Source of the DNA: Chitinophagaceae bacterium
Lineage (GTDB): Bacteria > Bacteroidota > Bacteroidia > Chitinophagales > Chitinophagaceae
Assembly (NCBI GenBank): GCA_947374225.1
Contig: CANCAY010000001.1
Span: forward strand, 151,105-215,104
Reading direction: 5' to 3'
Length of the DNA: 64,000 nucleotides
The translations under genes were made by a program, and so were the position numbers. Positions 1 through 8,620 of the stretch are shown here, piece by piece (within the stretch, counting starts at the first letter, position 1; each line of letters begins with the position of its first letter). A model generated the notes under the pieces. The model saw only the letters and a program-made list of their open reading frames with translations, was not told the DNA's origin and searched no databases.

Positions 1-356
1 AAAGACCCAATATTATTGTAGCTGGGGATTATAATATTGCACACAAAGAAGTAGACATTCATGACCCTAAAGGAAATAAAAAATCTTCTGGATTCTTGCC
101 AGCTGAAAGAGACTGGATGGATCAATTTTTAGATAATGGTTGGATAGATAGTTTTAGAAAAGTACACCCTGAAAAATTACATGCATACTCTTGGTGGAGT
201 CAACGCTTCCCTACAGTAAGATTACAAAATAAAGGTTGGCGTATTGATTATTTATGTGTTACTGAAACCTTAGGTGACAAAATAAAAAATGCAGACATAT
301 TGCCTGACGTAAAGCATAGTGACCATTGTCCCATTTTAATTGAACTAAAAAAATAA
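1..356 (+). CDS. xth: exodeoxyribonuclease III, C-terminal part (5' truncated by window edge)
   Basis: The frame is open from base 3 and gives 117 residues before the stop, so the start lies left of the window. The family is a Mg-dependent AP endonuclease and 3'-5' exonuclease of the endonuclease/exonuclease/phosphatase fold that works in base excision repair. The fragment shows the GDYNIAH stretch (the Asp/Asn catalytic loop), the Trp-rich RVDYLC-like segment (here RIDYLCVT) and the terminal SDHCP motif carrying the catalytic Asp-His pair. An internal TTG at 96 is not the real start because conserved sequence continues upstream of it. Identification is firm; the missing N-terminus cannot be assessed. 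Confidence 0.93.
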   Translation, partial: RPNIIVAGDYNIAHKEVDIHDPKGNKKSSGFLPAERDWMDQFLDNGWIDSFRKVHPEKLHAYSWWSQRFPTVRLQNKGWRIDYLCVTETLGDKIKNADILPDVKHSDHCPILIELKK

Positions 357-370
357 GTCAATACTATAAT

Positions 371-673
371 ATGAAAGTATGTAATATTAGTTTCCAAATT
401 GAACCAGCTGTAGAGCCTATTTGGATTGCATGGATGCAAGAACAATTCATCCCCAGTTTTTTAGCTACTGATTGTTTTTCAGAGAGTCGATTTTATCAAT
501 TAGAAGTGGACCCTACACAAGCACCTACTTATACCTTGCAATTATTTGCCAAAAGCCCTGAAAGCCTAGAAACTTATCAATCTGTGCATGCAACTACACT
601 CATCCACACATTACATAATACATGGGGGGAGCAATGTTTTCATTTTACCTCTTTTATGCAAATTGTGAATTGA
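371..673 (+). CDS. DUF4286 family protein
   Basis: A 100-residue protein that begins 14 bases after the exonuclease stop, so the two genes are probably cotranscribed. It resembles the short DUF4286 family common in Bacteroidota: an N-terminal beta strand (MKVCNISFQI), then a conserved aromatic stretch (WIAWMQEQFIP) and a C-terminal SFMQIV-like end. No signal peptide, membrane segment or catalytic motif is visible. The size and alternating hydrophobic pattern suggest a small ferredoxin-like alpha/beta fold, possibly dimeric. The function of the family is unknown to me, and the assignment rests on recognition of the family pattern. Confidence 0.7.
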   Translation: MKVCNISFQIEPAVEPIWIAWMQEQFIPSFLATDCFSESRFYQLEVDPTQAPTYTLQLFAKSPESLETYQSVHATTLIHTLHNTWGEQCFHFTSFMQIVN

Positions 674-929
674 TTGTGGATACTTAGGCGCTTGAAAGCC
701 GCCATAGCAGTAGATTTCAGAAAAATATGCCCTGAAACTCAATAAAATCAAGGGTTCAATTACTACAAGGCGAATTCTATAAAAACTATGACAAAGCTCA
801 TTTTCGATGAAAACCTTACTATTTAAGGGTTTTAGTGGAAAAATAATGTGAAAAAAAACTATCAAAATATTTTTTCGTTTCATAAAACCTAATAAATTTG
901 TCTATCGTTTAAACTATAAAAAACACATC

Positions 930-1199
930 ATGAACAAAGCAGAATTAATTGCACACATTGCTGACGCAGTAGAGTGCCCAAAAACACAAGCTAATGCAGC
1001 TTTAGACGCTTTTATCGAAGCAGTTACAAAAGCATTGAAAAAAGGCGATAAAGTAACTTTAGTAGGTTTTGGTACTTTTTCAGTATCTAAGCGTGCTGCA
1101 AGAACTGGTCGTAACCCACAAACTGGTGCTACAATCAAGATCAAAGCTAAAAAAGTTGCTAAATTCAAGGCTGGTAAAGAATTGAGCGGCAAATTATAG
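930..1199 (+). CDS. hup: HU family DNA-binding protein
   Basis: An 89-residue histone-like protein. HU dimers bend and compact DNA with little sequence preference. The sequence has the complete family layout: an N-terminal helical dimerisation part ([12 protein letters not shown]...), the [14 protein letters not shown] beta segment, the DNA-clamping arm with the diagnostic GRNPQTG (residues about 61-67), and a Lys-rich C-terminal strand. Length is normal. The gene stands alone: a 256-bp gap precedes it and a strong hairpin terminator follows 22 bases after the stop. The antisense frame of similar length is a shadow. Confidence 0.96.
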   Translation: MNKAELIAHIADAVECPKTQANAALDAFIEAVTKALKKGDKVTLVGFGTFSVSKRAARTGRNPQTGATIKIKAKKVAKFKAGKELSGKL

Positions 1200-1221
1200 T
1201 TCTAAAAAACTAATTTGAAAT

Positions 1222-1260
1222 AAAACCCCTCGGATATACTTATATTCAAGGGGTTTTTTT
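1222..1260 (+). terminator. Rho-independent terminator after HU
   Basis: A 9-bp stem, AAAACCCCT (1222-1230) with AGGGGTTTT (1249-1257), is followed by more T residues to 1260. It lies 22 bases after the HU stop and before the Thx promoter-like box. Confidence 0.85.
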
Positions 1261-1267
1261 ATTTTTG
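1260..1267 (+). promoter_or_regulatory. putative -7 box (TATTTTTG) for thx
   Basis: TATTTTTG matches the Bacteroidota sigma-A -7 consensus TAnnTTTG. It sits right after the HU terminator and 33 bases before the Thx start, so Thx likely has its own promoter. No -33 element was identified. Confidence 0.45.
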
Positions 1268-1300
1268 CAGTCAATTCACATTTAACTAAATAACAACATC

Positions 1301-1441
1301 ATGGGAAGAGGAGATAAAAAAACAGCTAAAGGAAAAAGATTCATGGGATCTTTCGGTGTAAGCAGACCACACAAAACAGCTTCTACGGCACCAAAGCCTG
1401 CAGCAGCTACTGCACCAAAAACAACTAAAGCAAGCGCTTAA
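1301..1441 (+). CDS. 30S ribosomal protein Thx
   Basis: A 46-residue very basic protein, too short for usual ORF cut-offs. Its N-terminus MGRGDKKTAKGKRFMGSFG is the hallmark of bacterial ribosomal protein Thx, a small peptide that fits into the head of the 30S subunit and stabilises rRNA there. The tail is Ala/Pro/Thr/Lys rich (ASTAPKPAAATAPK) and longer than the minimal Thx peptide, as is common in Bacteroidota. The gene is monocistronic, bracketed by a promoter-like box at 1260 and a strong terminator at 1457. The ATG is the only in-frame start that keeps the conserved N-terminus. Confidence 0.88.
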   Translation: MGRGDKKTAKGKRFMGSFGVSRPHKTASTAPKPAAATAPKTTKASA

Positions 1442-1456
1442 GATTTGTATAAAGAT

Positions 1457-1479
1457 CCCCGAACGCTCGGGGTTTTTTT
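1457..1479 (+). terminator. Rho-independent terminator after thx
   Basis: A perfect 6-bp GC-rich stem, CCCCGA (1457-1462) with TCGGGG (1467-1472), a 4-base loop and a run of seven T residues. Confidence 0.9.
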
Positions 1480-1498
1480 ATACGTTTATATTTAGCAC

Positions 1499-1699
1499 AT
1501 GAAACAAAAATTCTTTTTATTCATTCTGTCGCTCTGCTTAACTGCAAGTACTTTTGCGCAATGTGCAATTTGTACTAAAACTGCAGCACAAATTGGAGAA
1601 GAAGCAGGAAGAGGATTCAACGCAGGTATCTTATACTTGGCAGCTATGCCATTTGGCATTATGGGTTATATCATTTACAGATGGCGTAAGAGCCAATAG
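1499..1699 (+). CDS. small membrane-anchored protein with signal peptide, function unknown
   Basis: A 66-residue protein. Residues 1-20 form a clear Sec signal peptide ending ...STFAQ; the mature part begins with a CAIC (CxxC) pair, then a Gly/Glu-rich linker, and ends in one hydrophobic helix (GILYLAAMPFGIMGYIIY) followed by WRKSQ. This suggests a small inner-membrane protein with its cysteines on the periplasmic side. Similar short CxxC proteins occur widely in Bacteroidota, but I know of no assigned role. A box TATATTTA at 1487-1494 ends only four bases before the ATG, so the mRNA may be leaderless. Confidence 0.6.
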   Translation: MKQKFFLFILSLCLTASTFAQCAICTKTAAQIGEEAGRGFNAGILYLAAMPFGIMGYIIYRWRKSQ

Positions 1700-1716
1700 G
1701 GATAACCATCTTGCAG

Positions 1717-2628
1717 TTAGGTATTAAAAAACTGCTTCGCGAATTCGAAAATATTAAAGTGTGGATTAGCCAATGCTATGGTTAATTTTTCCTCAATAAT
1801 TCGCTCGTCAATACTTTTAATTTTATCTGCCATTATTAATTGAATCGCTTTATTCAGCATCAATTTCTTTTTACGTTGAACGTTTTGTATGTTTTCTTGA
1901 TGCGTATGAATAGCATTAATTAGTTCAGTAATTCCAATATTTTGAGTGGCTACTGTTTTCAAAACAACAGGAGACCAATGACTTGTATGGTTGTCCATTA
2001 CCATTTTCTGAATATGGTTGGCAAAAGTTGCCGCATCGGGTCTGTCTGCCTTATTAACTACAAATAAATCAGCAATTTCCATCAGTCCAGCTTTCATCAT
2101 TTGAACTTCATCCCCCGCTTCTGGCACCAAAACCACGATAGTGGTGTCTGCCAAAGCCGCTACTTCCACCTCAGACTGCCCTACGCCTACAGTTTCTACC
2201 AGAATATAATCAAACCCAACCGCTTGTAAAAGGGTGGTCATTTCAATCATAGAGCTATTTAGCCCGCCTAAATGACCCCTAGAAGCCAAGGACCTGATAA
2301 ATACATTGGGGTTCAAATACCAGTCTTTCATTCTTATACGATCACCCAAAATTGCTCCTTGATGAAAGGGAGAAGACGGATCCACCGACAAGACTGCAAC
2401 CTTCTTACCATTGTCAACCCAAGCACCAATTAAGGTAGCAATTAGCGTGCTTTTTCCCGCTCCTGGAGGGCCCGTAATTCCTATTATAGGAGCATTGGAA
2501 GGAGCAAGGCTTTCCAAGAAAGTAATAACGCCTTCTTTTTTATTTTCAACACTAGTCAATGCTTTGGCCAACAAAAGAAAATCCCCTTTTGCAACCCCGC
2601 TGGTAATATTTTTTAAATCAAAAAGCAT
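1717..2628 (-). CDS. meaB: methylmalonyl-CoA mutase-associated GTPase MeaB (ArgK family)
   Basis: A 303-residue P-loop GTPase that guards adenosylcobalamin-dependent methylmalonyl-CoA mutase and gates cofactor loading. Visible motifs are Walker A GPPGAGKS (53-60), DPSSP (83-87), the ETVGVGQSE switch segment (145-153) and the base-specifying NKAD (192-195). Length is slightly below the usual 320-330 because the C-terminal dimerisation arm is short. The ATG overlaps the TAA of the upstream glycosyltransferase by one base (TAATG), implying translational coupling. The mutase itself is not in this window. Confidence 0.92.
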   Translation of the reverse strand: MLFDLKNITSGVAKGDFLLLAKALTSVENKKEGVITFLESLAPSNAPIIGITGPPGAGKSTLIATLIGAWVDNGKKVAVLSVDPSSPFHQGAILGDRIRMKDWYLNPNVFIRSLASRGHLGGLNSSMIEMTTLLQAVGFDYILVETVGVGQSEVEVAALADTTIVVLVPEAGDEVQMMKAGLMEIADLFVVNKADRPDAATFANHIQKMVMDNHTSHWSPVVLKTVATQNIGITELINAIHTHQENIQNVQRKKKLMLNKAIQLIMADKIKSIDERIIEEKLTIALANPHFNIFEFAKQFFNT

Positions 2629-3503
2629 TAAGGTCTAATTATTTTATGATTTTTAAAATCAAAGGGACGTATACCAGTCCACTTTTCAAAATAGTATAGT
2701 AGCTTATTTTTTAGAGAGAATTGCTTTTTTGAAATATCTAAATCAATCACCCAGTTTTTCTTTTTAATTCGATCTAACATTACTGTCGGATGTGTTTCTT
2801 TAAATTTTTCTAAGGAATCAAATCCTGAAAAATCATAATAGTCTGGGCTAGTAATTATTTTTTCCATCTGCGAATCGTCATTCCAAAACACACTACTCTC
2901 TTTTTGTTTTTTACGCATTTGTTCCGGACTTTTAACCCAGCCATAGTGGTAAATGCTAGCATTAATAGCCGCTACAGGCAATTTAGCATTCCCAATCCTA
3001 AATCCTTGTGCATCACGATAAGCGCTAATTTTTTTATTATTTCTAATAATTCTAGTTTCATGTGCGTACCATTTTCTACTATCCCCTACATAGTCATAAG
3101 TACCAAAAAAATGTTTATAATTAAACAAAAGACCTTGCACCGCGGTGTCGTCTGCATATTTATTACATGCTTCTAAAATTGCTGGATGATATTTTTCATG
3201 TACTACTTCGTCACCTTGAATATAAAAAGCCCAAGTAAAAGAATCGTCAATTAATTGAAACGCCTTGTCTGTTTCTACGGCTAGGACAGTGCCGCCTTTT
3301 CTCAAATTCTTGTCCCAAACTGAATGATATATTTTAATTTTTGGATCCCCTATCGACTCAATCAATGCAATTGTTTCGTCTGTTGAATCTCCAATTAAAA
3401 CAATCATTTCATCCACCACAGGCAAAATAGATCGAATGGCTTCCACAATTGGAAAGTCATTAACTACTGCATTTTTTATGATGGTGAATCCTGCTATCTT
3501 CAT
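2628..3503 (-). CDS. glycosyltransferase family 2-like protein
   Basis: A 291-residue protein with a GT-A type N-terminus: a Rossmann-like start (MKIAGFTIIKNA), an IGDSTDET loop near 38-45 and an acidic QGDEV cluster (96-100) in the place of the metal-binding DxD motif. It has no membrane helix. It probably transfers a sugar from a nucleotide donor to a surface glycan or protein, but the acceptor is unknown. It is the first gene of a two-gene unit with meaB, to which it is coupled by a one-base overlap. That pairing is not functionally obvious and may be fortuitous. Confidence 0.7.
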   Translation of the reverse strand: MKIAGFTIIKNAVVNDFPIVEAIRSILPVVDEMIVLIGDSTDETIALIESIGDPKIKIYHSVWDKNLRKGGTVLAVETDKAFQLIDDSFTWAFYIQGDEVVHEKYHPAILEACNKYADDTAVQGLLFNYKHFFGTYDYVGDSRKWYAHETRIIRNNKKISAYRDAQGFRIGNAKLPVAAINASIYHYGWVKSPEQMRKKQKESSVFWNDDSQMEKIITSPDYYDFSGFDSLEKFKETHPTVMLDRIKKKNWVIDLDISKKQFSLKNKLLYYFEKWTGIRPFDFKNHKIIRP

Positions 3504-3586
3504 TTGGGGGGTTATTTAGTAGCTCAAATAACCGAAAACTTTTGCAACTTGCCTATTGTTTTAAGTAAACTTTGATTTAAAGCAGT

Positions 3587-3594
3587 TAATTTTG
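3587..3594 (+). promoter_or_regulatory. putative -7 box (TAATTTTG) for coaX operon
   Basis: TAATTTTG fits TAnnTTTG and ends 16 bases before the coaX ATG, in the divergent gap between the glycosyltransferase (-) and coaX (+). Confidence 0.45.
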
Positions 3595-3610
3595 AAACTC
3601 AAGTATTGAT

Positions 3611-4336
3611 ATGTCTGTAACCATTTGTTTTGATTTTGGGAATACCCGTTTCAAGGCTGCCATTTTTAAAGAAAAGGAGTTGGTTGAAGTATGTGTTTTA
3701 GAAAATGCTAGTGTAGAAAGTATATCAGCATTGCTTGCAAAATGGGGACCCGATAAATCTATTTTGTCCTCTGTTATGCATCATGACAAAGCTATTGAAG
3801 ACTTATTGGCGCAAAAGACCCAATTTCACCTATTAGGCCCCCATACTAAAATAAACTTTACTACCCCGGTAGGCAAACCCGAGACCATTGGTGCAGATCG
3901 ATTGGCGCTTTGTGCCGCTGTGGTACACCTTTATCCAGCACAGCATAATTTGGTTATTTCAATGGGAACCTGCATTACATTCAACTTTATAAGCAATAGA
4001 CAGGAATTTTTAGGAGGCAGTATTTCCCCAGGCATGCAAATGAGATTTAAAGCCATGCATGAGCAAACTGCACTTTTACCCCTAATTACCCCTTCCAATG
4101 AGTTCAGTTTGATTGGATATGACACTAAAACCAATATGTTAAGTGGTGTAATTCTTGGCATTGCAGCAGAAATAGACGGTATTATTGCTGCTTATGAAGA
4201 AAAATACGGGAACTTTAACGTGCTATTAACCGGGGGCGACCTTAGTTATTTTGTACCTCACTTAAAAAAGAGGATATTTGCCGACCAAAATTTAATATTT
4301 AAAGGATTATATGCTATTAGCGAAAAAAATAATTAG
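3611..4336 (+). CDS. coaX: type III pantothenate kinase
   Basis: A 241-residue enzyme that phosphorylates pantothenate in the first step of coenzyme A synthesis. It belongs to the ASKHA fold: phosphate-1 loop DFGNTR (8-13), GADRLAL (94-100) for pantothenate contact, phosphate-2 loop MGTCITF (118-124) and GGSISPGM (135-142). Length is normal for type III enzymes. Its 3' end overlaps the next gene by 26 bases, and the order coaX - outer membrane protein - lptC is familiar in Bacteroidota. A promoter-like box lies just upstream at 3587. Confidence 0.94.
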   Translation: MSVTICFDFGNTRFKAAIFKEKELVEVCVLENASVESISALLAKWGPDKSILSSVMHHDKAIEDLLAQKTQFHLLGPHTKINFTTPVGKPETIGADRLALCAAVVHLYPAQHNLVISMGTCITFNFISNRQEFLGGSISPGMQMRFKAMHEQTALLPLITPSNEFSLIGYDTKTNMLSGVILGIAAEIDGIIAAYEEKYGNFNVLLTGGDLSYFVPHLKKRIFADQNLIFKGLYAISEKNN

Positions 4337-5693
4337 GTTAACCACTCTCTTAGTTTTAGTTTGTTTTTTAACCCCATCGACAGCCCAAATTAATTCCCCA
4401 TTTTCTAGATATGGCTTGGGAAATGAAAACTTAAATAGTCAAAATGCTACTAGCCAAGGTATGGGTGGTTTTACTACTGCTTATACAGCTGGCATGAATG
4501 GTAGTTATGGACAAAGTATCAATTTCAATAACCCTGCATCTTACGGAAATATTTTTATGACCACATTCGATTTAGGATTGAACTTAAATCAGACTACTTT
4601 AAAAAGAGGAAATCCTTCAGGCAGTGAAAAGTCAACTTATTTAATTCCTAATTATTTAACTATTGGAGTGCCTATTAGCAAAGAGAAGAAAATTGGATTT
4701 GCTTTTGGATTACAACCTATAACAAGTATTAATTACTCTGTAAATGAGTATTTAAAATTAAGCACTGGAGATTCTATAAAAAATAACTACAAGGGTGATG
4801 GCGGACTTAATCAGTTATTTATTGGAATTGGAAAAGCTTGGAAATACGCAAGTCTAGGTATAAATACAGGATATAATTTTGGAAGAAAAGACATTGAAAC
4901 AATAAAGACAATTACTTATAGTACCGACACGGCTTATTTCTATCAATCTAAGTCTATGACAAGTACTCATTTTGGTGGTGCTTTTTTAAAGATTGGTTTA
5001 TTAGGTGAGTTCCCAATAAAAAAAGTGGATCATCCATTAACTAAAGAGAAAACAGAATATGCAATAAGCTATGGCGCTACTTATGCTTTAGATCAGAGCT
5101 TATCTGGTAAACAAGATATTACAAGATCTATAGGTACCTACCTTGCTGCCGCAGAAGTTCCTTTAGACACCGCTTTGTCAACAGTAGATCATCCAGGAAC
5201 TATCAAAATACCTTCAATGATTTCAGGCGCTATTGCATTTCACAAAAAGCAAACAGTTGCAAGAGGTTCTTATGACGAATGGGTATTAGGATTTGAAATG
5301 AACCAAGCTGCATGGAAAAATAAGTACCAGTTTTATGGCAAACAAGACCAATTGACAAATTCTTATATGTTTAGAACAGGTCTTCAATATAACCCAGACC
5401 CTTATGCTTTTGATAGCTATTGGTCAACTGTAATATATAGAGCTGGATTCTTTACAGGGAAAGATTATGTTAACATAGATAATAATGGACTAAAAGTGAG
5501 TGGATTTACTTTAGGACTTGGTTTACCGGTAAGAAAATATCGTTCTTATGACTATCAGTTTACCATTATCAATTTAGCTTTGCAAGTGGGACAAAGAGGA
5601 ACTAGTGTAAATAACTTTAAAGAGAGTTTTATGCAGTTCACACTTGGATACAGCTTAAGCGATGTGTGGTTTAATAAACGTAAATATGATTAA
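4311..5693 (+). CDS. outer membrane beta-barrel protein (coaX-lptC neighbourhood)
   Basis: A 460-residue exported protein with a signal peptide (residues about 1-25, ending STAQ) and a mature start INSPFSRYGLGN. Repeated alternating hydrophobic, Gly- and aromatic-rich strands run to the C-terminus, as in FadL/OMPP1-like barrels. It ends in basic NKRKYD rather than a terminal Phe. The ATG lies inside coaX (26-base overlap) and the 3' end overlaps the lptC start, so the three genes form one operon. The gene position next to lptC suggests a link to envelope biogenesis, but substrate and role are unknown. Confidence 0.72.
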   Translation: MLLAKKIIRLTTLLVLVCFLTPSTAQINSPFSRYGLGNENLNSQNATSQGMGGFTTAYTAGMNGSYGQSINFNNPASYGNIFMTTFDLGLNLNQTTLKRGNPSGSEKSTYLIPNYLTIGVPISKEKKIGFAFGLQPITSINYSVNEYLKLSTGDSIKNNYKGDGGLNQLFIGIGKAWKYASLGINTGYNFGRKDIETIKTITYSTDTAYFYQSKSMTSTHFGGAFLKIGLLGEFPIKKVDHPLTKEKTEYAISYGATYALDQSLSGKQDITRSIGTYLAAAEVPLDTALSTVDHPGTIKIPSMISGAIAFHKKQTVARGSYDEWVLGFEMNQAAWKNKYQFYGKQDQLTNSYMFRTGLQYNPDPYAFDSYWSTVIYRAGFFTGKDYVNIDNNGLKVSGFTLGLGLPVRKYRSYDYQFTIINLALQVGQRGTSVNNFKESFMQFTLGYSLSDVWFNKRKYD

Positions 5694-6276
5694 TAGGAAA
5701 CTTAATACATTTTTAATACTAGCAGTTACTGGAATCAGTAGCTGCTTTTTTATGGAGTCTTGTGAAAACAACGTGAATGATGTTAAAGCACTAGGTTCTA
5801 AAGTTGGAGGCGTTGATATTGGTAAAGACGTAGCAATTTATATTAGTAACGGCGGAAAGTTAAGTGCCAAACTGACTGCTCCAATTATGAACAAATATTT
5901 ACAGGACAGTGGAAGGATGATAGAATTTCCTAAATCTATTAAAGTAGATTTTTACAAGGATAGTGCCAAAGTGGAAAGTAAACTAACTGCCAAGTATGCG
6001 CACTATATTGAGTCGGAAAATAAAGTGTTTTTAAAAGATGATGTAGTTGTTTATAATATTCTAGGGGATACACTTTGGTGTAAGGAAATGTATTGGGACC
6101 AAATTACAAGTAAATTTCACACAGACAAAGAAGTGATAGTGAAACAACATAATCCAATATCAAAAATATACGGACTTGGCTTAGAAGCTAATCAAAATCT
6201 AACAGACATTAAAATTTTTAAGCCGCAATCTAATAGCTTTGCTATAATTAGCGACAGTAGTTCATTACATCCTTAA
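5686..6276 (+). CDS. lptC: LPS export ABC transporter periplasmic protein LptC
   Basis: A 196-residue protein with an N-terminal hydrophobic segment containing a lipobox-like ISSC (Cys20) and an alternative MESC (Cys26), followed by a beta-rich LptC/OstA-type domain (LTAKYAHYIESENKVFLKDD and similar). LptC links the LptB2FG ATPase to the periplasmic LPS bridge. I chose the ATG at 5686, which overlaps the upstream stop by eight bases. An in-frame ATG at 5662 would add eight residues that merely reread the upstream gene. The other Lpt genes are not nearby. Confidence 0.82.
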   Translation: MINRKLNTFLILAVTGISSCFFMESCENNVNDVKALGSKVGGVDIGKDVAIYISNGGKLSAKLTAPIMNKYLQDSGRMIEFPKSIKVDFYKDSAKVESKLTAKYAHYIESENKVFLKDDVVVYNILGDTLWCKEMYWDQITSKFHTDKEVIVKQHNPISKIYGLGLEANQNLTDIKIFKPQSNSFAIISDSSSLHP

Positions 6277-6290
6277 TAAATATCACATTT

Positions 6291-7280
6291 ATGGAATACA
6301 GAAATATGGGTAAATCCGGGCTTCAATTAAGCGCGTTGAGCTTTGGTAGTTGGGTTACTTTTCATAAACAAATTGATGACCGTATCGCCGACGAATTAAT
6401 GGGAATAGCCTATGACGCTGGCGTTAATTTTTTCGACAATGCTGAAGGATATGCAGAAGGCGAAAGTGAAAAAATGATGGGGCGAATTTTGAATATGAAA
6501 AAATGGGATCGAACTTCTATTGTACTTTCGTCGAAAGCATATTTTGGATCAAGAGGAAAAGCAAATAAGCCAAATCAAACTGGATTAAGTAGAAAGCATT
6601 TGACAGAAGCATGTCATGAAGCATTACAAAGAATGCAAACTGATTATTTGGATTTATACTTTTGTCACAGACCAGACAAAACAACTCCTATTGAAGAAGT
6701 AGTTCAAACTATGAACACTTTAATTCAACAAGGCAAAATTTTATACTGGGGTACTAGCGAATGGAGTGGTGTAGAAATAATGGAAGCACATCGTGTTGCC
6801 GCTGAGTATCGACTTATTGGGCCTTCCATGGAACAGCCTCAATACAATATGTTTGAACGTGCAAAAGTAGACAATGAGTACTTACAAATATTTAAGAATC
6901 AAGGAATGGGTACTACTATTTGGAGCCCACTTGCAGCTGGTATGTTAACAGGAAAATACAATGATGGTATCCCCGACGGATCCAGATTTCAAATAGAAGG
7001 ATTCGAATGGTTAAGAGATAGATGGGTAATGCAGGACAAAATAAAAAGAGTACAACAATTGGGGGCCTTGGCAAAAGCATTGAAGGTAAGTACCGCTTCA
7101 CTGAGTATTGCTTGGTGTATTAAAAATCCCAATGTGAGCACTGCTATTTTAGGAGCTACTAGTAAAGCACAATTACTAGATAATTTAACAGCCCTAGATA
7201 CTGCAGCCTTATTAACGTCTGAGATAATGGAGCAAATTGAAGGAATCATAGAAAGCAAACCAGTAATGCCAGAGTGGTAG
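6291..7280 (+). CDS. aldo/keto reductase, Kv-beta/YghZ type
   Basis: A 329-residue NADPH-dependent (alpha/beta)8 oxidoreductase. The catalytic tetrad is visible: Asp49 and Tyr54 (FDNAEGYAEGESE), Lys82 (SSKAY) and His126 (FCHRPD). The C-terminal AILGATSKAQLLDNL segment binds the cofactor's 2'-phosphate in this family. The start is 14 bases after lptC, so it may be read through from that operon. Close families reduce aldehydes such as methylglyoxal or resemble potassium-channel beta subunits. No channel gene is adjacent, so a reductase role is more likely. The physiological substrate is unknown. Confidence 0.88.
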   Translation: MEYRNMGKSGLQLSALSFGSWVTFHKQIDDRIADELMGIAYDAGVNFFDNAEGYAEGESEKMMGRILNMKKWDRTSIVLSSKAYFGSRGKANKPNQTGLSRKHLTEACHEALQRMQTDYLDLYFCHRPDKTTPIEEVVQTMNTLIQQGKILYWGTSEWSGVEIMEAHRVAAEYRLIGPSMEQPQYNMFERAKVDNEYLQIFKNQGMGTTIWSPLAAGMLTGKYNDGIPDGSRFQIEGFEWLRDRWVMQDKIKRVQQLGALAKALKVSTASLSIAWCIKNPNVSTAILGATSKAQLLDNLTALDTAALLTSEIMEQIEGIIESKPVMPEW

Positions 7281-7302
7281 GCCACAACCAATATTTTTTA
7301 AT

Positions 7303-7310
7303 TAACTTTA
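7303..7310 (+). promoter_or_regulatory. putative -7 box (TAACTTTA), four bases from the start codon
   Basis: TAACTTTA approximates TAnnTTTG and ends four bases before the ATG of the CBS-domain membrane protein. If used, the transcript would start at or next to the ATG. Confidence 0.4.
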
Positions 7311-7314
7311 GTGT

Positions 7315-8550
7315 ATGGTTTTCGCAATAATAGCATCTCTTATTTTAATCGGCTTCTTTTCGGGCTATGAAATTGGATTTGTAAGTGCCAACCGACTTAG
7401 TTTAGAATTAAAGAAAAAACAAGGCAGTCGTGCCGGCATTATCATTTCAAAATTCTTAGAAGCCCCTACCCAATTTATTGGAACCTGTTTAATTGGATTA
7501 AATATTTCTTTAGTAGTATTTGGCATTTTATTTGAGGAATTATTAGATAAATACTTATGGACTAAATTAAATCTTGGACCTTATAGTATATTATTAGGCA
7601 ACACAATACTTTCTACTATAGTAATTTTATTGGTTGGAGAATTAATTCCTAAAGCTATATTCAAAGCCAGAGCGGCTTCCATGATAAGCACTTTCGCGCC
7701 ATTAGCACATTTTTTTCATATTTTATTTAGACCACTGACCATTGTATTGGTGAATTTAGCACAGTGGTTTTTAGGCAATATATTACAAGTGAAAATGGTG
7801 AATAAAAAAGAAGCTTTCACCAAAGTAGATCTAGCTCATTTTGTGCAACAAACCAAAGACCAGCAACAACAGCAAGACCTAAATACTGATTTATTTGAAA
7901 ATGCCTTAAGCTTGCCAGATATTAAAATCAGAGAATGTTTGGTGCCTAGGACAGAAATTGTAGGTGTAGAATTAACCACCTCCATTAACGAACTTCAAAA
8001 AATATTTGTAGAAACTAAGCTGAGCAAACTAATTGTTTACGAAGAAACATTAGATTCTATTGTGGGATATGTACACCAATTAGATTTGTTTAAAAAGCCA
8101 AGCAATTTAGCACAGGTATTACATCCCATTTTGTTAGTTCCAGAAAGTATGAATGCTGCAGACTTAATTAATCTTTTCTCCAAAAAGAGAAAAAGTATTG
8201 CTTGGGTAGTGGACGAATTTGGGGGAACTGCCGGCATTGTAACTATGGAAGACGTCTTGGAAGAGATATTTGGCGAAATTGACGACGAGTATGATGAACA
8301 GGAATTTTTAGAAAAGAAACTGTCTGAAACAGAATACGTATTTAGTGGCCGTTTGGAATTAGATTACTTATATGAAAAATATGGTATAGACTTTTCGGCA
8401 GACAAGGCAGAAACCTTAAGTGGCTACTTAATTCATAAATACGAAGCCATCCCTAAAATTAGGCAGGTGATACATTTAGCACATTTTGATGCCGAAATAC
8501 TGGCAGTAAGTGATACTAGAATTGAGAAAGTTAAAATAAGAATCCACTAG
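7315..8550 (+). CDS. hemolysin/CorC family membrane protein (DUF21-CBS-CBS-CorC_HlyC)
   Basis: A 411-residue CNNM-like protein. Residues 1 to about 150 form the DUF21 membrane domain with about four helices and the FFSGYEIGF and ELIPKAI signatures. Two CBS domains follow (first around PRTEIVGVE, second around AWVVDEFGGTAGIVTMEDVLEEIFGEI split by a linker). The last 80 residues are a CorC_HlyC domain. Such proteins are implicated in Mg/Co efflux or resistance; in gliding Bacteroidota one paralogue is called GldE. I cannot tell GldE from a general Mg transporter here. The old name hemolysin is misleading. Confidence 0.88.
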   Translation: MVFAIIASLILIGFFSGYEIGFVSANRLSLELKKKQGSRAGIIISKFLEAPTQFIGTCLIGLNISLVVFGILFEELLDKYLWTKLNLGPYSILLGNTILSTIVILLVGELIPKAIFKARAASMISTFAPLAHFFHILFRPLTIVLVNLAQWFLGNILQVKMVNKKEAFTKVDLAHFVQQTKDQQQQQDLNTDLFENALSLPDIKIRECLVPRTEIVGVELTTSINELQKIFVETKLSKLIVYEETLDSIVGYVHQLDLFKKPSNLAQVLHPILLVPESMNAADLINLFSKKRKSIAWVVDEFGGTAGIVTMEDVLEEIFGEIDDEYDEQEFLEKKLSETEYVFSGRLELDYLYEKYGIDFSADKAETLSGYLIHKYEAIPKIRQVIHLAHFDAEILAVSDTRIEKVKIRIH

Positions 8551-8594
8551 GCATATTTTTACTAATTGTGCCTCCTATTTTCCCCTATAAGCCT

Positions 8595-8602
8595 TAACTT
8601 TA
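8595..8602 (+). promoter_or_regulatory. putative -7 box (TAACTTTA) for tatC
   Basis: TAACTTTA approximates TAnnTTTG and lies 18 bases before the tatC ATG. Confidence 0.38.
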
Positions 8603-8620
8603 TTCCTCATTCACAAGCAC

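Noticed and set aside
674..929. 256-bp gap before HU
   Set aside because: I saw no hairpin, ORF or clear -7 box with convincing match; only AT-rich sequence.
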